The notes under the pieces are model-generated. The model ran no database searches. It was given only the letters and a program-made list of their open reading frames with translations, and was not told the origin of the DNA. Below, piece by piece: positions 38,376 through 51,070 of a stretch of 64,000 bases of DNA. Origin of the DNA: Apostichopus japonicus (Eukaryota; Echinodermata; Holothuroidea; Aspidochirotida; Stichopodidae); NCBI RefSeq assembly GCF_037975245.1, contig NC_092574.1, forward strand, positions 12,177,213 to 12,241,212, read 5' to 3'. Positions within the stretch are counted from its first letter, which is position 1. Every line of letters starts with the position of its first letter. Both the position numbers and the translations under genes were made by a program.

Positions 38376-38990
38376 CAGGGGCGTATCCAGGATTATCCAA
38401 ACCGGGGGGCGCGAATTACTATCTAAGCGGAGCGCCACCATCGGTTGGCGCGCAGCGTACAAGAAAATTTCTGGTTTTGACAACCCCCAGATCACCGGAA
38501 ATGGCACATCTCGGGCTTGAAAAAGACCAACTAGATGTTCACTTTTGCCTGAGTAAACCAAGTATTTTCCCAATATTTTTTTTTTCCATCAATAACCTTT
38601 TTGAAGATTGTCACCAGTCACACATCATGTTCGACCTCATCGCATCTCCTGTGGATCATTGCTTTTGTAGGTGATTCTACGTCGTGGCCCACAATATCCG
38701 TTAGCCCCATCACTTTTCAAGGTTTTTAGCCCATTATTCGTTTAGAATTGGAAAATAATAAAGTCCAGCCGGCACCCCTCCCCCTCCCCTCCGCTGAGAG
38801 AGTGTCACACAAACTGACCTGTATGCAGTTTTTTGGACCCAGAAGGTTCGAATGATTGATTATATAGCTTCAAATTGTTATCAATAAATCTGCTCACTAA
38901 ATTTCACACCGTAGAGCATCTCTGGCGGGCCGGACGCAACCCTGCGTTGGGCCGGACTGTGGCCTGCGGGCCGTAGGTTGGACAACCCTG
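38376..38990. mobile_element. Two hAT-like element ends
   Basis: At 38376 CAGGGGCGTATCCAGG is a typical hAT-type start; it is followed by TATCTAAGCGGAGCGCCACC and GGTTGGCGC, which also occur in the repeats at 57034 and 59230. At 38990 a different end closes in AGGTTGGACAACCCTG after GCCGGACTGTGGCCTGCGGG. The matching opposite ends were not found, so both may be partial. Confidence 0.5.
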
Positions 38991-39675
38991 GTATATACGG
39001 TACTGTTCATATTTCTGTCACTACGTTTTGATGTCCCTTTTCCGACTTTGTATGCTTTATGTTCTCTTTCCTATGCATAAACTGCTCGTTTACTGTCTAA
39101 CTTTCAACCATCGACGTACTGTATACTCATTTTGTAACTCAAAGCCTCTGGGAACATTCGCCCGGTTGCGATTTTTTTCCTCCAAAACTGAACTGACACT
39201 GACATTATTTCCTCGATTCTGATTGGCTGATCAAAACCGGAACGGTAGTCTGCGTTTATCAATGAATCCGAAGTGATCCTTAGGGCATGGGTTAGAGTCT
39301 TATTTAGGTGGTAGGCCTATTTTTAATCATATATTCTTTATTTATTTTTCTCCAATTCTTTTTCTTCCCATGTTTCTTCCCATTTTTATTTTATATGATC
39401 AATTTCAAATTTTAACCGAGTTACCCCCTGCTATGCAAAAAGTTATAAATAAATCAGTTACAACCGATTATACTGTGTACAGCAAAGCAAACCAAACAGC
39501 GTTCTATAACAGCGTGTGGCCTTCCTTTACTATTGGCCGAAGTCAGCTGGCGCTGGATATTTAAATCTAGCAATCTTCAAATTAAAAGCTACATATCAGC
39601 CGCGACAAGTAGAGTTCGAATTACGAAAAAATATTGACATCGGCTGGCGGTTCGTTAGGTTATCATCTCTATATT

Positions 39676-42600
39676 ATGTCCTTCCCAAAAGCTAAGAGAT
39701 TTCTAGAAGTTAAAGGTAATGATAGATCACGAAAAGTCGAAATTTGTAGCCATAACGCAGACCGATGATAGGCACAGGCTAAGCCTAACGCTAGTAAAAC
39801 CTTTGCCTAACGCTAGTAAAACCTTTGACCGACATTTACTCTTCGCAACTACGCCGAAACCCACACATTAACAGTAGCCTATCTTGAGGCTAATAAAAAG
39901 CAAGACTAGAGCTAGGCTAGCTGTAGTAATGGGCTAGTAGTACTACTACTTAGTAGTATTTTGTTTAGGATTATCGCAACTTCTCGATGCTAAGCAAACT
40001 TACTTTTAAATTAAAGCTAGGCCTAGGTAAATGATAATAACTTTGATTTTAATCTGCGGTAGCCTATTACTTGAAGAATAGGCTACAGTCATATGAATTT
40101 CACAATTCCTTTGACCAGATTCAGCTGTGAAGTTTCAACTTTAGTTTAGGCATAGGCCTAGTGTTAGAGCGGTTTCAGCTGTTTTCCACATACGTTACTT
40201 TCTGCTGATTACTTTCCGCTCAAAAAATTCGTCTGCGGAAAACACATTTTTTTCACTTACCTGTACACTATATATTTTCCTTAATTTTAGGATACCAAAT
40301 TCAGGCAGGATGATTAAAATAACATGAGAAAGTATCAAACAACGTCGATAAAGGATGGTTAGACTGAGTTCATGTCAGAAAAGTTAAGCTTCTTATAATT
40401 TACAGCAGGCTTGGGGTGTTTGTAATTAGGGATTATTAAAGAACTATGAGGCAGTCGGCGGATAAAAGGGCAAAGGGACGCCCGCGTTAAGAAGGATTGA
40501 GTATCTTATAAAGTATTAAAACTGCGGTCCGCATAATGATGGTTTAAAAAAAAAGTTGTAGCGAGACCAAATCGTCACGGCAGCTCACCTTTCTTCACCT
40601 TCACGGCATATCGAAAACTACAACCCAAAAGGGTGGCACTGTTTAACTAAAATTAAACTTGTGCTTACAGCCTAAGCTAGTGCTTACAGCCTAAGCTACA
40701 ACTTTATAGCTATCCTAATAATAATCTAGTCTCGAAGCTACTGTACATTTAATCCTGGTACAGTCAAATCCTATCTTTTCCATCTTCCTAAATCCTTCCA
40801 TGTGCCTAATCATTTCAGTAAGTCATTCTGTTCCTCCCAAAAGAAACCGGTACTTTCCGCTGAAAAAACGTTGTTTTCCGCTGACAAATTTGTTTGCGGA
40901 AAACACCGTTTTGTTTCAGCGGAAAGTAACGTGTGCGGAAAATAACGGTACCCGCTAGAGCTGGGATGCTATGTAAGTGAACAGTAATAACATGTAAGCC
41001 TAGAATAACCCAAATTTTGATTTCCCATTTGCAGTTTTTATACAATTTATTGTCAGATTGTATAAACAAATTTTGTACCCTTTTTATACAGTACCTTACA
41101 TCATTGATTTATATATCATGTTTGTATGTATTTTACTGTAAAGCGCCTTAGAACAATTTCTGTTTTGGATAAGGCGCTATAGAAATCCTACTGTACATTA
41201 TAGGCTAGGTCAGGCTATGTAGCAACTGTCTTCATGTGAGTTCTCACAGATGATATACAGAAATCATCTAAATTTCATATAAATTGATATGTGGTAGCTT
41301 TGTTAGTTGTTACCAGTCTAGGCTAGACCTAGCCGGTTCCAGTGCCATTCCGCCATTGGTACTGTACAAACCGCCATACCATTCCGCCATAAGTTTCGAT
41401 CCTTTCTGCCATGGCGGAAAGGATCGAAATATATGACAGAAAGCTACAATTTCTAATTATTACACAGGAATGTATATTTCGGTGAAACTTTCTTTGATTT
41501 TCTTAGAAGGATAGGTACACCGTCTTCAAATGAAATGGTTCACTGCATAGACTTTAATTGTAGTTAAGACAAGATCAATTGGGGAATACTGTAGATGTAT
41601 AGTCTTTAACGTACAGGTTGAATGAATAGTTTTAATTGAATTTTTGTAAAACTGTCGATACACTGTAATCAAATATATAATAATATATATAATATATCAT
41701 TAAACTGCAGAATCAAGAAATTAATTGACAGCGGACAGTCTTACTGGTGTGAATAGCGAGTAACCAGTTGTGATTGTAGGCCTATTTTGAAAGTAGATGC
41801 ACAATATATAATATATATACTGTACACCTTACTAAGCAGCCCTGATATTCAACATTTGGTTCTGTTTGTTTGTAGATGCAACACCTGCCCCAGACCAGTA
41901 CAATGTCAGTGCATCAGCTAAGCCACAGGGTGTGGCTTTGCCAACTACTGAGAGATTCAAGGAGCCATAAGGTACAGTTTACACCTTCTGGGCAAGGATG
42001 TACTGTACCACATGCTTTTCTTCATGCCCCCTCAGGAAACCAGAAATTTGTTTCTTTCAAGTTTAAAACTCAAGTTCCAGGTTATTCACCTATGGCAGAC
42101 TTATATGTGGTGGAAGGCGAGGCTTTAACTGGGTGATTGTACGGAATGTACACTGATTGTGCAGTACCTACTGTAGCTGCCTACCTTGGTAGACCTGCAG
42201 TAGATTCTAGTACAGTGCCTAAGTGATGAAAGTTTTCAATCATTAAATGACATTGAACATTTCCCTTACATTATGTTACTGAAGCAATGAAACATGTAAA
42301 TGTGTTGTTTGTGTTTTTGGTGGAAGACGAGGCTTAAGTGGAACCCTTATTTTGCTAAGGATAAGGAAGTACTTGAAAAGGTCCAGATGAGGGCTACTAC
42401 TGTAGGATGATTAGTTTCGTAAAGAGGGTTCCTTATTATAGGCGGTTACAACTGTAGCTTAGGAGGTTACGTGGACTGGGGGACTTGATCCAGGTTTTCA
42501 AGATTGTGTATGGTTTCGACAATTTATCCTTTACCGACTTTTTCATGTTTGCTAACAGTAGTTGTACTAGAGGTCGTTGTCTTAAACTCCAAAAGTCGCA

Positions 42601-45600
42601 TAGTAGGATTAATATTCGGCATAACTTTTTTTCTAATAGGGTTGTGAATGAGTGGAATGGTTTGCCTGAGAAAGTTGAACTTGCAAGTAATGTCAATGGG
42701 TTTAAGAACGCTTTGGACAAGCACTTTAAGCATTGTAATCGGGTCTGAGTGTTTGTGTCTTCAGTTTTTATTCCTCTCTGTATAGGGACCTTGATGGGGA
42801 CTTAAGTGTCTCTCCTGATCCCTTTTTATACTTAACTAAACTAGGTGCTTGTACGGGATGTACACTGATTGTGCAGTACCTACTGTAGCTGCCTACTTTA
42901 GTAGACCTGCAGTAGATTCTAGTACAGTGCCTATTAATGATGAAAGCTTTCAAATATTAAATTGCATTGAACATTTCCCTTACATCTACAGTATAGTCTT
43001 TGTAGTATGTTACTGAAGCAATGAAACATGTTCATGTGTTTTTTGTGGCCTTTGATTATATATTGTACATAGTGTTTGTTACTGGAGCCAAGAGACATGT
43101 TTCTTGTGGCCTTTGGTAATATATATGTGAATAATATATAGTGTTTGTTACTGGAGCAATGAAACATGTTAATGTGTTTCTTGTGGCCTTTGGTAATATA
43201 TTGTATGGGAATAATACAGTGTTCAAGTTGTTGTGCTGCAGCTATGTAGGCTCTGAAATTTGTCTCAGTTTAATTACTTGATGGTTCTTGTATTATACAT
43301 GTATATCCACACTTAAACAGCAACTTGATCGACTGGCATCTTTGCAATGCAGTACTGGTCCTATACATTTTCCTTGTATACTTTGTCCACACATTATGCC
43401 TGGTAAATACTGTTTATTCTCATTTTCTCTTTAGATCTGGCACCAAAGTCTCTTAACAACACATTGTTGTTCATGTCACCTTTAAGAAAAGTATCATCTA
43501 CTGAGTCTCTCGTAAGTGAAGCATACATCAAATAATGCATTGTCACACAACTTTTGATGTTGTTTAATGAATTCGTTAAACACAGCCAGGTTCTCTACTT
43601 ACTCTACCAGGAGATGCATGAAAGCTCTTCCCAAAAGAGCAAAGTAGTTTCTTATACAAAAGTAGTTTCAAATAGAAAAGTAGTTTTTTTTCTGCTTATT
43701 TACAGTAAGTGTAATTATTTACCCTCATTTTAGTTCAGTAGCCATTTCTGATGTGCCCATCGATATGGAGTGGCATGATAAAAGAAGCACAAGTCTTATC
43801 TAGATATCTTTATCATCTTTAAACTAATATAAAACTAAATAACTGCTGATAACTTACTATTAAAGCAGCATTTTGCGTTGGGTCACTTTTTTCCACCTTT
43901 TTAACATGTGCATCGATTTTTTTACATGTATCAATCATAAAACAGCAAACTAAGATACCATCCAAGTTTCACCCTGCCAAGAGCGTTAATTAGCGAGTAA
44001 TTAACGATTTATATCGATAATGAGTAAAAGTGTCCTCGACAAAGTTTTCATATCTCCAAATCCACTAGTTTGAATTCCACCAATCATTGTATGTTTATTC
44101 ATGAGCATTTTGCGTTTGGTCGCCGTTTTCTACTCTTTTAACATGTCCATCGAGTTTTTTACATATATCAAATCACAAAACAGCAAATTAAGATATTAGC
44201 CAAGTTTTTCCCTGCCAAAAAAGTTAATTGGCGAGTATTTCACATACAAAATTAAATCGCATTCAGTTCCCAAACCCACTAGTTTGAATTCAACCAATCA
44301 GAGATGCAGGTTTACTTATGAGCCGTTGCTAAAAATAGATTCAAGACTTTGCGTTGGGAGTTGTTATGCAACTCCCTGGTACAACTGCCATATAGACTGT
44401 ACACAAATCAAGCGTGGTGTTATATTACGTATCTGTCAATGACGTTCGTAGTGTTTAAATATTCATATTATGGGCGAGGTTTATTGGGTTCCCAACGGAA
44501 AATATCTTGGAGAACAACAAAGTTGAAAGTTGCAATTTTTTCGACTTTTATGCCACCATTTGAAGTAAAATATAAATAGATAAGCTAGTTATGTATGTCG
44601 TTATGGCATAGTGGAGTCAGTGAGGTTGAGAAATACCATAGTCGAGGACGCAAAATGCTGCTTTAATGTCAGTTTAGAGGTGACAGAACTTTGGCAATGG
44701 GAGGGGGGAGGAAAAGGATCATGTGTGTCTTACTTTCTATGCCACTCCATGGTCTGACTGACATTCTAGTTTTTAAAAAGTGAGCACTGGAGATAAATGA
44801 GAATTGTGATTATTACTGACATATCAGAGCTGATGTAAGACTGCTGTTTTTGAAATGTCTGGATTTTTGAACATGCATCTTCATTTGCTCCACAGCCTCC
44901 ATCTGGAAGTACACAAACAAAGAGGAGAGTTTCTCGCAGTCAAGATGACAGAAGACTCAAGGAACTGGAATCAGAGGTAAGAGGAACACTTGTCAAATAA
45001 GTTTGTTAGGTGGCAAAATGTATTTCGGAATTCAATTAACATCTAGAACAAAGTGAACAAGTTTGCAAAGTTCCTTTGTTGTTAATAATTCCAACACATT
45101 CACTTTAGATTGATTTTGTCCATTTTGCAGAAATTTGTTAACATTTAGTGGCTAACTTAGTACTACTACAGTAGTACTACAGAAAATCATAAAACCAAGT
45201 TTACCGTCTATATACTCCAAACTTATTGCAGTACAGGTTTTATATCATAGATATGTTACAAAATGTTTCTAGTATTCTCTACATTTTCAATCTTAATCAT
45301 TTATCTCTGATGACCATTCAATTGTTGTGGCATATTTGAAGCTAGATCTTTGTGGATTGTTTTAGGTAATCAACATGATCTTGGTGTACACTTATTTTTC
45401 ATTGCTTTGAAAGGTACAAAGATTGGTTAAATACCAGGCTTACTTGGATCGTCAACGGCAGCAAGAGAAAAATGAAGTTACAAGACTGGAGGGTAATCTT
45501 CAGAGAAAACTAAAAGAAAAGTATGAATTACAGGCAACTCTGGCCAAAACCGAGAAACAACTGCTTAACACTACCAAAGCAAGAAACACCCTGAAAACTA

Positions 45601-47082
45601 AGGTAACAGATTATTACCTTTAGCGATAGAAACTATCATAGTCTAGATGTATCAATACTTCAAGACTCCTAGATGTTAGGCATTTGTTCATTTAAAAATG
45701 CAGAACTTTGTATTTTTTTTTTTTTCAATTTGCAACTCTCAGGTCAAAAGTCTTGTTCTTAGCTTCTTAGTTCTAAACTTCCTTCTCCTACGTGAAGATG
45801 TTGTTTTGAACTTGTACAACAGTTAATAAGGCCACATCTTGTGTACACTACACAAATTTTGGAGTTATTTTAATGGAAAGGATAAATTAGTAGTACTGAA
45901 ACAGGTTCAGAGGAGAGCTACTAGGATTATTTCCAATATTCGGCAACTACCTTGTGAAAGTTGTTTAAGAGCTCTTGGGCTAACTACACTTGACTTGAGG
46001 AGAGTCCAAGGTGACATGTTACAGGTTTATAAGTTCCTCACAATTAGTGATTCTTTAGGTGCTTGTGATTTTTTGAAGGTTTCAACTGTTTCTCATAGTT
46101 ATAGTTTAAAATTAATGAAAGATTTTCTCGTCTGGCTGTTAGAAAACGTGGCTTGTGAAAGAATGGAATAACTTGCCAGAATGGGTTGTTAGTTCTGATT
46201 CTGTGCTGTCTTTTAAGAAAACATTGATAAGTCTTTACTGAGAGTGGTTGTATTTAATGGAGTTAAAGGTGTACTTTTTTATTAATTAATGAGTTTTTAA
46301 AATTTATTTCTTTTTATATATATATGTTTGTGTGTATATTCCTGTGCTGGGGTTGCATGGTTGGGCTTTCCACGGGGCATGTGCTCTTCTTGGCCCTTTT
46401 ACCTGTTATTTTCTGTGAAGTTCAAAGGAAATGTCTTGGTTGAGTAATTAGAGGTTAATAAAAACAATGGATTACCATTTGAGCACATGACAGTATCATC
46501 ATTTTAGCCTTAAAGGATCATGCCAGGGATTTAGCATATATTTTAAAGGTGAATAATATGAAAACAGTAATAGCTAGAGAAACATTTCTTGCACTGGAAT
46601 GTTCCTGTTTTTGTTGGAACTAAGCATTTCCAGACTAAACTTTTTGCCTAATCTCATCCTTTAAAGTTATCTTGTAAGTCAACTTTTGCAATTACAACTT
46701 CCTTTGTTTTACAGAATGTACAAAATGTGTGCTTGGTATACAGCGCCTACTGAAAAGTGGCCTATATTTATTTCACACAACTTTTCAGGCAGTGACATTT
46801 GGCTGTAATTAATGCAATATGCCCCTTTAACTGTTCGGCTTTTGAAAAAGAGAGAAAATTACACTGAACATGAAGAAAAAAAAAACCTGTGTAACAACTC
46901 ATGTAGACTAATTCCAACTTTCCAAGTGGAGATTGAAGATAAGCAACCATGAGTTCACTGAATGATACAAAACCATCTCTTTTGTACAGCTGGAAGGAAT
47001 AGAAATATCACAGAAGCGACATGACGTCCAGCAAAACAAAGAAATGCACCTACTGCAGGACCAGCTGCAGAGTAAAACTGAG
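39676..47082 (+). CDS. HMMR: HMMR (RHAMM)-like coiled-coil protein, coding exons 1-6
   Basis: Exons: 39676-39715 (MSFPKAKRFLEVK), 41876-41971 (TPAPDQYNVSASAK, ERFKEP), 43435-43511, 44896-44976 (DDRRLKELESE), 45414-45602 (coiled coil, KATLEKQ-like LAKTEKQLLNTTKARNTLKT) and 46990-47082 (ISQKRHDVQQNKEMHLLQDQ). All have AG/GT borders and phases 1, 1, 0, 0, 0. The start MSFPKA, the PAP..Y.V repeat-like block and the heptad-rich region follow vertebrate HMMR in order. Family role: spindle-associated protein binding microtubules and TPX2, also described as a hyaluronan receptor. Oddity: exon 2 read in frame ends with TAA (41968-41970) just before its donor. Exons 2 is 96 bp and phase 1-1, so joining exon 1 to exon 3 keeps the frame. 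Later exons were not found before 64000, so the gene is incomplete here. Introns hold two LINE 3' fragments. Confidence 0.8.
40170..40960. repeat. GGTACTTTCCGCTG foldback repeats
   Basis: At about 40842-40955 GGTACTTTCCGCTGAAAAAACG is answered by CAGCGGAAAGTAACG and GCGGAAAATAACGGTACC, a hairpin-like arrangement. A related block lies at about 40190-40250 (TTACTTTCCGCTC, TCTGCGGAAAACAC). In HMMR intron 1. Confidence 0.65.
41095..41185 (+). repeat. SINE/LINE-type 3' tail with AGCGCCTTA hairpin
   Basis: TTTTACTGTAAAGCGCCTTA, then an AACAATTTCTGTTTTGG spacer and TAAGGCGCTATAGAAAT. This stem-loop with GCGCTATA-AAT is widely seen at the 3' ends of L2/CR1-like LINEs and their SINEs. No A/B box was recognised upstream. 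Confidence 0.55.
41340..41700 (+). repeat. Dispersed repeat with TTCCGCCAT ends, copy 2 (in HMMR intron 1)
   Basis: Opposite-orientation relative of 25905-26355. Starts CATTCCGCCATTGG, has the palindrome CTTTCTGCCATGGCGGAAAGG near 41401, then the shared interior words. Confidence 0.7.
42139..43050 (+). repeat. ~170-bp direct duplication flanking a LINE fragment
   Basis: Copy A 42139-42310 and copy B about 42848-43050 share TGTACACTGATTGTGCAGTA, GACCTGCAGTAGATTCTAGT, ACATTTCCCTTACAT and GTTACTGAAGCAATGAAACA. The intervening 42315-42847 is a LINE 3' end. Confidence 0.8.
42315..42845 (+). mobile_element. Non-LTR retrotransposon (LINE), 3' end of ORF2
   Basis: Reads WNPYFAKDKEVLEKVQMRAT, then after a break GLIQVFKIVYGFDNLSFTDF, TRGRCLKLQKSHSRINIR, FFSNRVVNEWNGLPEKV and NGFKNALDKHF. 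This is the conserved tail after the reverse transcriptase of jockey/CR1/L2-like LINEs. A short 3' UTR follows. Severely 5'-truncated, with frame changes, so inactive. Confidence 0.8.
43006..43225 (+). repeat. ~65-bp tandem repeat, three copies
   Basis: Units contain GTTACTGAAGCAATGAAACA or GTTACTGGAGCAATGAAACA, TTTCTTGTGGCCTTTGGTAA and AATATATAGTG-like words. Confidence 0.75.
45815..46460 (+). mobile_element. Second LINE ORF2 3' fragment
   Basis: Reads FWSYFNGKDKLVVLKQVQRR followed by ATRIISNIRQLPCESCLRAL, LTTLDLRRVQGDMLQVYKFL. This is the same C-terminal region as at 42315 but from a clearly different copy. The frame decays near 46170 (AVRKRGLVKEWNNLPEWVV is recoverable in another frame). 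Lies in HMMR intron 5, same orientation as the gene. Confidence 0.75.
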
Positions 47083-47154
47083 GTCAGTTATAAACCCTAA
47101 TACATAATGTTTGTTTTAACATCCTTTCCTAACATGCTACTTTCTGATATGCTG

Positions 47155-47273
<119 letters not shown>

Positions 47274-47306
47274 TATTTTTGTTTACTTCAACGCATGATA
47301 GCTGGG

Positions 47307-47356
47307 ACTTAGGTTTACCTCGGGATAGGTTTACCTGACACCAGGTAAACCTAAGT
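47307..47356. repeat. Short hairpin, 14-bp perfect arms
   Basis: ACTTAGGTTTACCT (47307-47320) and AGGTAAACCTAAGT (47343-47356) are exact complements, with another AGGTTTACCT between. Directly follows the TA microsatellite. Confidence 0.85.
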
Positions 47357-47359
47357 CTA

Positions 47360-50300
47360 GGGTCTTCTTGTTCAATCAATTTCACTTCCTTTGAGGAATG
47401 ATTATTTCGAGTTAAGAGAAAACCTCATAAACTTTTCAATTCCGAAGTTACCAAAAAAAATCGTTCATTTAAAGGGTAAAATTTCCCCTCAAAAGTGGAG
47501 GTAATTCCGAAGGGTATATACAGAATTACGAACATGGTATATATGTTGATCCCAACCTTACACCTCGATTTTGACTAAATGCGGCCATATATAGTTCCGA
47601 AACTTAAAGGTTCCTCTAATTACACTGAAATCTTCGTAATTGTACTTTTTCTTCCATTAATTTGGGATATTTAAGAAAATAAGAGTTTCTATTTTAACTG
47701 CCAAATTTACACGTAACGAACAACGCCCCCATTCTTAAGCAGTTCTTTCTGTGTTCGGTGGCAGGGCAGTCGATCGGATCGTATCGTTGCTATCCCAATA
47801 GACTACATTCAACGTTACTTTATGTGAGCCTAGCCATGTAGTCTACAAAGGAAAGTGCCGCAGGTTACCGTAAACGTTGCCCATTTGAAGTTGGCTTTTG
47901 GAACTTTGGTGGAGTATATGCATTGTAAGTAAATTCCTTAAAAGTGTTCCGGATATATTAATAACATTTAGAGTAAATACCTTCATGCTGAACACAAATA
48001 TATTAAGACCATGGTTAGAGTTAGAGTAGACTAGCCTAGGCCTAACGTTAGCCCTAAATTGGACCCATCAGTATTACTGGCTATGGTAAATCACAGCTGC
48101 CTGCGACTGCCTTTTACTTTTACTCGGAAAATAAATGTGATACATAAATTAAAGTATATACTTGTAACAGACTGGTCAACCTACACATTTTGCAGCCTGG
48201 TGATCTTCCAGATCTTTTAAAGTAAAGGCTTAATAATTGACGCACCTCCAAATATTACTAGGCCTACTAGGCCTAGTACTACTATTACTATATACTAGCC
48301 TACTACTACTGTAGCTAGTACTAGCAACTATACAGCAGGCAACCATAACTTTTTGCAGCCAAGCAGAGTTAAATATTTCATGAGTTTGAATCCATTTCAG
48401 GTATATGCTGATCAAATTGTTTTTGTGCATGTTTTGGGGCATTTGGAAATCTTACTCCCTAAATATAACCGAAATTACCTCAATATAATACCACTAATCT
48501 CTGGGACCTGACCTTTCTGAAGTTAGAGGCTCAGAGCATAGCAAACAGCATCCATAGATAATGGATGTTTACTTAGGCCTTCACTACAGTAAGCTAATCG
48601 ACAGATGTGTCAATTTAGGGGTATGAAAGAACTTGCATTCGTGCGATGCAATTTAGAACCATTTCACGAAATATAAATCTTTGGGTATGTCTCAATCTCT
48701 CTGACATAAAATAAGGCAGTCAGAAAGTCACAACTCCACAAAAACAGATACACAAGCAAACGGAACACTACAGTAAAAGAAAGGGCCTGACAGATTCCAT
48801 GAACGAGTTACAAAAGTGAAAAATATGAAAACGTTTGCGGTCTCAGTACTATACAATATTCATCCCCACAATATTCTCTATCTATGTGTTAGTGTGCATC
48901 ACTAAGCCCTGTGCGTACAGTAGTAGTGGTGTGTCATTGGTTCTGATTCAGAGAACTAAGTCACATAGGGCCTCATTGTAACAGTGTACCACAATTTGTT
49001 GTACTGTAACATGAGTTTTTTCCCCCTGCACCTATGGGATGAATCATGGCTGAAGGTAAACAATTGAGTATTCATTTTAGAATAACAACGCAATCATGGC
49101 TAAGTAATTTAGGCATTTTGATATTAACGTTATGATGTGGGTAGTGTTAATAGTGCTGAAGTAATAGCTTGATCAAAAGTATTCCTCAAAGTCCCACAAT
49201 GCCTTCACAGGGTGACCTACTGTACAGTCACTTGAGCACTTAGGAGTTTTTGCAAAAAGAGCAAATTCCTTTTCCAAAATTGCTAGGTTTGATCCAGTTT
49301 TACGGAGTCCCATAACAAAAAAACACGGTCTCCGATATATCAATGGAAAAGTGTAAAGATTCAATGTAACATATTTGAAAGGATTAGAGTATGTTGAAAA
49401 ACCACCAGCTATGCATTTTAAGGAAATAAACAGTATATACCTCATTGAACCTTGCATTGTGTTCACACTAATGAGTTATGAAATTGTTATCAGTGTCTTC
49501 ATCATTAAAAGCTATTAATTAGGTTGATCAATGGTCTCACATATTAGTGCAATCACAGAGGTTAAATTTCAATCAGGTTATAATGCCAAGGGAATCCAGA
49601 CCTACTTCATAAAAATAAAAAAAATTCATAGCTCCTATAAAAATCATTCATGATAAAAACCAGCATACATACAGTATGTGCAACTAAAGTAGTTTCATAC
49701 TGGGTATCATGTCCAAATAAAAGCTCTTGATTGTATTCAGTTTTCATACTTTTAAAAATGACCATCTGTGTGCAGTAATTTGGTGTTAGTAAGTAACATG
49801 AAAATGCACAAGAATAATGTTCAACAGGCACTAGATAGTTCTCATGTCCATAGCACAAACCAGGGAGTTGTTCCCTTACACTTAAATGCATACATGTGGT
49901 AACATGTTGCTATGATCCGATACTAGCTGGTTGGGTGTATAAATAGATCACCATTATGCAAACTGCACTGCACATGGTTTCCATTATGTAATAAGTTTCA
50001 TTTTATGAATTTGTCAATCTGACATGTATGCTACTGTATATGTGTAGGCTGCATGTACAACTTATTGTATCTTAATAATATACAGCAAAAAACTATTGAG
50101 AACTGTGATAAACAACATTTTCAAAGTGACAGTTGGGGATCTAAAAAGACCACTGAAAGCCTTCTGTAGCGATATAACATGATACTAAACATTTTATATC
50201 TCTGCAAGCTAGTGTACCCTGCTTTGAGATGTATGGTTTAAATAAGGTTTTCACAAGTTTGCCCTGTTGACCCAACCACTGGCCTAGACATACCAATAAA

Positions 50301-51070
50301 TAGATCTATCCATGCTTCAAATTGAGTTTTCACAATTTGACCATTTTTACCTAAATAACCTTTGACCTTCACCAAAAACAATAGGCTTCTTGTACTTGTG
50401 ATGCATCTATACATACATACTGTACCAACTATGAGATCTGTCCAATAAAGCTTACTGTCATGAGAAACTGTGTTTACAAGCTAGGATCACAAACATAGTA
50501 CTCCTACCAATGCACACGCACACATATGCCATCGTGAGTGGAAAGTTTCAACATCATTGAAACCAAACATTAAAAATGAACTCAGTCATAATGCCAAAGT
50601 CTGTGTACACGAGTAGTCCTGAGCTTAAACCCCAAATGATACGTTGAGGGACTAAATGTACCGGTATACAAAGTCTAGGGTGCATGCATTTTTTTAGTAA
50701 ATGAACTGCATTCGGGATGAGGCATTGAACCATGCATGAATACTCAGTCAATCTCTTGAAGTGATTGCATGCTAAATTCCTGGGTACAACTTACATACCA
50801 AATAATAGATCAATATTCAAACTTAGTAGTGTGGCATTTTTCTCAATTGTTGCATATGCGGTTTCCATGAAAAAAGTGATAGCTAAATTAACTAAACTGA
50901 CATGAATATTGGACAACATGTACACTAAGTATTGACATCAAATAGGGAACTGCACTGTCAAGACTCCCACTTGCAATTTATGAAACAATTATCTGGACTT
51001 ATTTATGTTCATTCTCTTGTCAGAAAAGATGGCTTAAATTTGGCACAATTTGAGGAATGCATGAATGCAG
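47360..51070. other. No gene recognised
   Basis: Either HMMR intron or intergenic. I searched for further coiled-coil exons on the plus strand and found none I would support. A frame at about 47849-47928 followed by GTAAGT has no recognised motif. Confidence 0.45.
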
